Shown one piece after another: positions 6,144-7,155 of a stretch of 7,155 nucleotides of DNA (position 1 is its first letter; the number at the start of each line of letters is the position of its first letter). The DNA is taken from positions 1 through 7,155 of the forward strand of contig CAKPVW010000071.1 in the NCBI GenBank assembly GCA_934196075.1, read 5' to 3'. A program made the translations under genes and the position numbers. Source of the stretch: an uncultured Anaerovibrio sp. (GTDB lineage: Bacteria; Bacillota; Negativicutes; Selenomonadales; Selenomonadaceae). The notes below the pieces were generated by a model. It was not told the DNA's origin. It ran no database searches and saw only the letters and a list, made by a program, of their open reading frames with translations.

Positions 6144-6350
6144 TTACTCTCGAGTATCAGCAATTACTGACCGCATTTTGGCAATGTTATCATGGTAGCT
6201 CTCAGGGTTGCTTCTGGCCATAGCTGTGTACAAAACATCTGTAATCGCCATATGTATCAGACGGGAAGCCACAGATTCGGAGCTATAGTGTACCTCCCGG
6301 CCCATACCAGTCAATACTACATCTCCTAGCTTGGCTAGATTGGACTGGGC
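6144..6350 (-). pseudogene. 3' remnant of an RpiR/MurR-family regulator, cut by the TnpB element
   Basis: The 68 residues before the stop (AQSNLAKLGDVVLTG, then SVASRLIHMAITDVLYTAMAR, then IAKMRSVIADTRE) match the end of an SIS domain in RpiR-type repressors, which sense sugar phosphates or related ligands. The last strand-helix unit and the C-terminal helix are present. The DNA-binding HTH and most of the SIS domain are missing. Host codons resume exactly at 6350, where the insertion element ends in TCAA, so the break is the insertion itself. The 5' part should lie beyond the element, right of the window. An open frame runs back into the element to an ATG at 6404, but those residues are element sequence. 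The RpiR family is likely but based on a short segment; regulator target unknown. Confidence 0.75.
6335..6350 (-). other. Putative TnpB guide segment (host flank)
   Basis: In IS200/IS605 TnpB systems the guide is the roughly 16-base host sequence directly 3' of the element's right end. Here this is GCCCAGTCCAATCTAG on the minus strand, which lies inside the disrupted regulator gene. The programmed target would therefore be the empty, uninterrupted allele of that gene. Position follows from the TCAA end; activity is inferred. Confidence 0.5.
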
Positions 6351-6483
6351 TTGACACTCCCCATGCCTAAAGGCAGGGGATTCTTGGTTCCCTGAGCACT
6401 GCATATAGACCGTAGCCTATATGTCTTACACGCTCTCCCCAAGCGTAGATTTCCGTGTGTCCCACGGTATTTTATTCTTTAGC
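6351..6483 (-). ncRNA. Right end and predicted omega RNA (reRNA) scaffold of the TnpB element
   Basis: Four stems follow tnpB on the minus strand: CCGTG/CACGG (6467-6453), ACGCT/AGCGT (6446-6430), CATATAG/CTATATG (6423-6402) and the terminal CCCCTGCC with GGCATGGGG (6379-6359). The last is broken by one unpaired T at 6363, as in the right-end hairpin of IS608. The end AGTGTCAA gives the TCAA cleavage tetranucleotide at 6354-6351. This matches the known architecture in which the guide RNA derives from the tnpB 3' region and right end. The 5' start of the RNA probably lies inside tnpB and cannot be placed here. Confidence 0.75.
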
Positions 6484-7155
6484 TTACTCTGATTTCTGCA
6501 TTTCTAAGGCTTTGCTCAGAATATTCCTAGCGGCGTTTACATCCCTGTCATGCTGGGTATTGCACTGTGGACAAGTCCATTTACGAATACCAAGATTCTT
6601 TGTAGCCTTATTCTGATAGCCACAGCAGGAACAGGTCTGGCTTGACGGATAGAATGTGTCCACCTTCACCACATCACAGCCATATAGCTTGGCCTTGTAT
6701 TCCAGCATACGGAAAAACTCAGCCCAGCTTACATCAGATATGGCCTTGGCCAATTTGTGATTTCTCAGCATATTCTTAATCTTTAGGTTTTCTACTGCAA
6801 TAAGCTGATTTTCCCTTACAAGCTTAGTTGATTCCTTATGCAAGAAATCCTTGCGGATATTGGCTATCCTTTCTTGTAATATGGCCACCTTAATTCTAGC
6901 CTTGTTGCGGTTATTACTGCCCTTGACCTTTCTGGACAGGCTTCTCTGCAGACGTTTTAGCTTTTTCTCCATTCCTTTCAAAATACGTGGATTGGCTACA
7001 GTATTTCCTTGGTCATTGGAATAGAAGTCCTTTATACCAACATCAATGCCAATCTGCTGTCCGTTGTTTCGGCCCAGTAACAATTCAATATCCATCTCTA
7101 CGCACAATGAAACAAAGTATTTTCCCGATGCGGTACGGCTGACAGTGGCATTTAG
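6484..7155 (-). CDS. tnpB: TnpB, RNA-guided nuclease of IS200/IS605 element (N-terminus outside window)
   Basis: TnpB is the Cas12-related nuclease encoded by IS200/IS605 elements. It uses an omega RNA from the element's right end to cut DNA beside a short target-adjacent motif, which helps retain the element. The frame is open to the last base of the window, so the 223 residues seen are only the C-terminal part of a family member of usually 350-400. Visible are NATVSRTASGKYFVS (2-16), RuvC-I Asp38 in GIDVGIKDF, RuvC-II Glu122 in VENLKIKN, the zinc finger CSCC/CPQC (Cys175, Cys178, Cys195, Cys198) and RuvC-III Asp205 in HDRDVNAARN. All catalytic acids in this part are intact and no frameshift is seen, so it may be active. 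A TTG at 7107 is internal, not the start, because the upstream codons continue the family sequence. Confidence 0.95.
   Translation of the reverse strand, partial: LNATVSRTASGKYFVSLCVEMDIELLLGRNNGQQIGIDVGIKDFYSNDQGNTVANPRILKGMEKKLKRLQRSLSRKVKGSNNRNKARIKVAILQERIANIRKDFLHKESTKLVRENQLIAVENLKIKNMLRNHKLAKAISDVSWAEFFRMLEYKAKLYGCDVVKVDTFYPSSQTCSCCGYQNKATKNLGIRKWTCPQCNTQHDRDVNAARNILSKALEMQKSE

Larger units (their letters stand above)
6351..7155 (-). mobile_element. IS200/IS605-family element, partial (right end and tnpB 3' half)
   Basis: The element carries tnpB and a classical right end with a bulged hairpin and TCAA terminus. Its left end, and any tnpA transposase, lie beyond the right edge of the window. 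It interrupts an RpiR-type gene. Such elements insert as single strands after a short target motif without target duplication, consistent with the clean junction at 6351/6350. Whether it moves by itself depends on a tnpA that cannot be seen here. Confidence 0.88.

Noticed and set aside
6351..6404. Reading the RpiR remnant as a complete small gene from ATG at 6404
   Set aside because: The first 18 codons are right-end sequence of the insertion element with no ribosome binding site role; homology to the regulator begins only at 6350.
6484..7107. TTG at 7107 as the start of tnpB
   Set aside because: The codons upstream continue the conserved TnpB sequence (VSRTASGKYFVS) to the window edge, so the gene is simply cut by the window.
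1..7155. CRISPR array, tRNA or rRNA genes
   Set aside because: No regularly spaced repeats, cloverleaf or ribosomal RNA signature was seen on either strand.

Overview
The window looks like a piece of a bacterial chromosome, most likely from an anaerobic Firmicute. My guess is the Negativicutes (Selenomonas/Veillonella relatives), but this rests on the general character of the proteins (SEC-C-tagged methionine aminopeptidase, AroH-type chorismate mutase, ABC1/UbiB kinase) and strong AGGAGG-like ribosome binding sites, not on a search. Every recognisable gene lies on the minus strand, so the window reads from right to left.

From right to left: (1) 7155-6351 is the 3' part of an IS200/IS605-type element. 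It holds the C-terminal 223 residues of TnpB and a structured right end that stops at TCAA. (2) 6350-6144 is the 3' tail of an RpiR/MurR-type sugar-phosphate regulator, cut inside its SIS domain by that element. (3) 6143-5943 is a leader with a candidate promoter and a large imperfect inverted repeat. (4) 5942-3052 is a tight block of map (methionine aminopeptidase), an ABC1/UbiB kinase-like membrane protein, and aroH. The two intergenic distances are 23 and 0 bases. (5) 3051-2866 is a regulatory gap with a good promoter and two dyads, driving ridA (2865-2485). (6) After a G-rich gap, tkt (transketolase) runs from 2366 to 381 and ends at a strong intrinsic terminator (304-337). (7) 1-185 has no gene but is highly structured. 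It may be an RNA of the IscB-associated HEARO/omega type, read on the minus strand toward a gene outside the window.

The core genes are housekeeping: N-terminal Met removal (map), prephenate synthesis (aroH), clearance of reactive enamines/imines (ridA) and the non-oxidative pentose phosphate pathway (tkt). Tkt makes erythrose-4-phosphate, a precursor of chorismate, which AroH consumes, but nothing in the sequence shows co-regulation. The unusual parts are the edges: a TnpB element with a readable guide-like flank on the right and a possible HEARO-like RNA on the left. Within the core, AroH has Gln where the B. subtilis catalytic Glu78 should be, and Asp where Cys75 should be.
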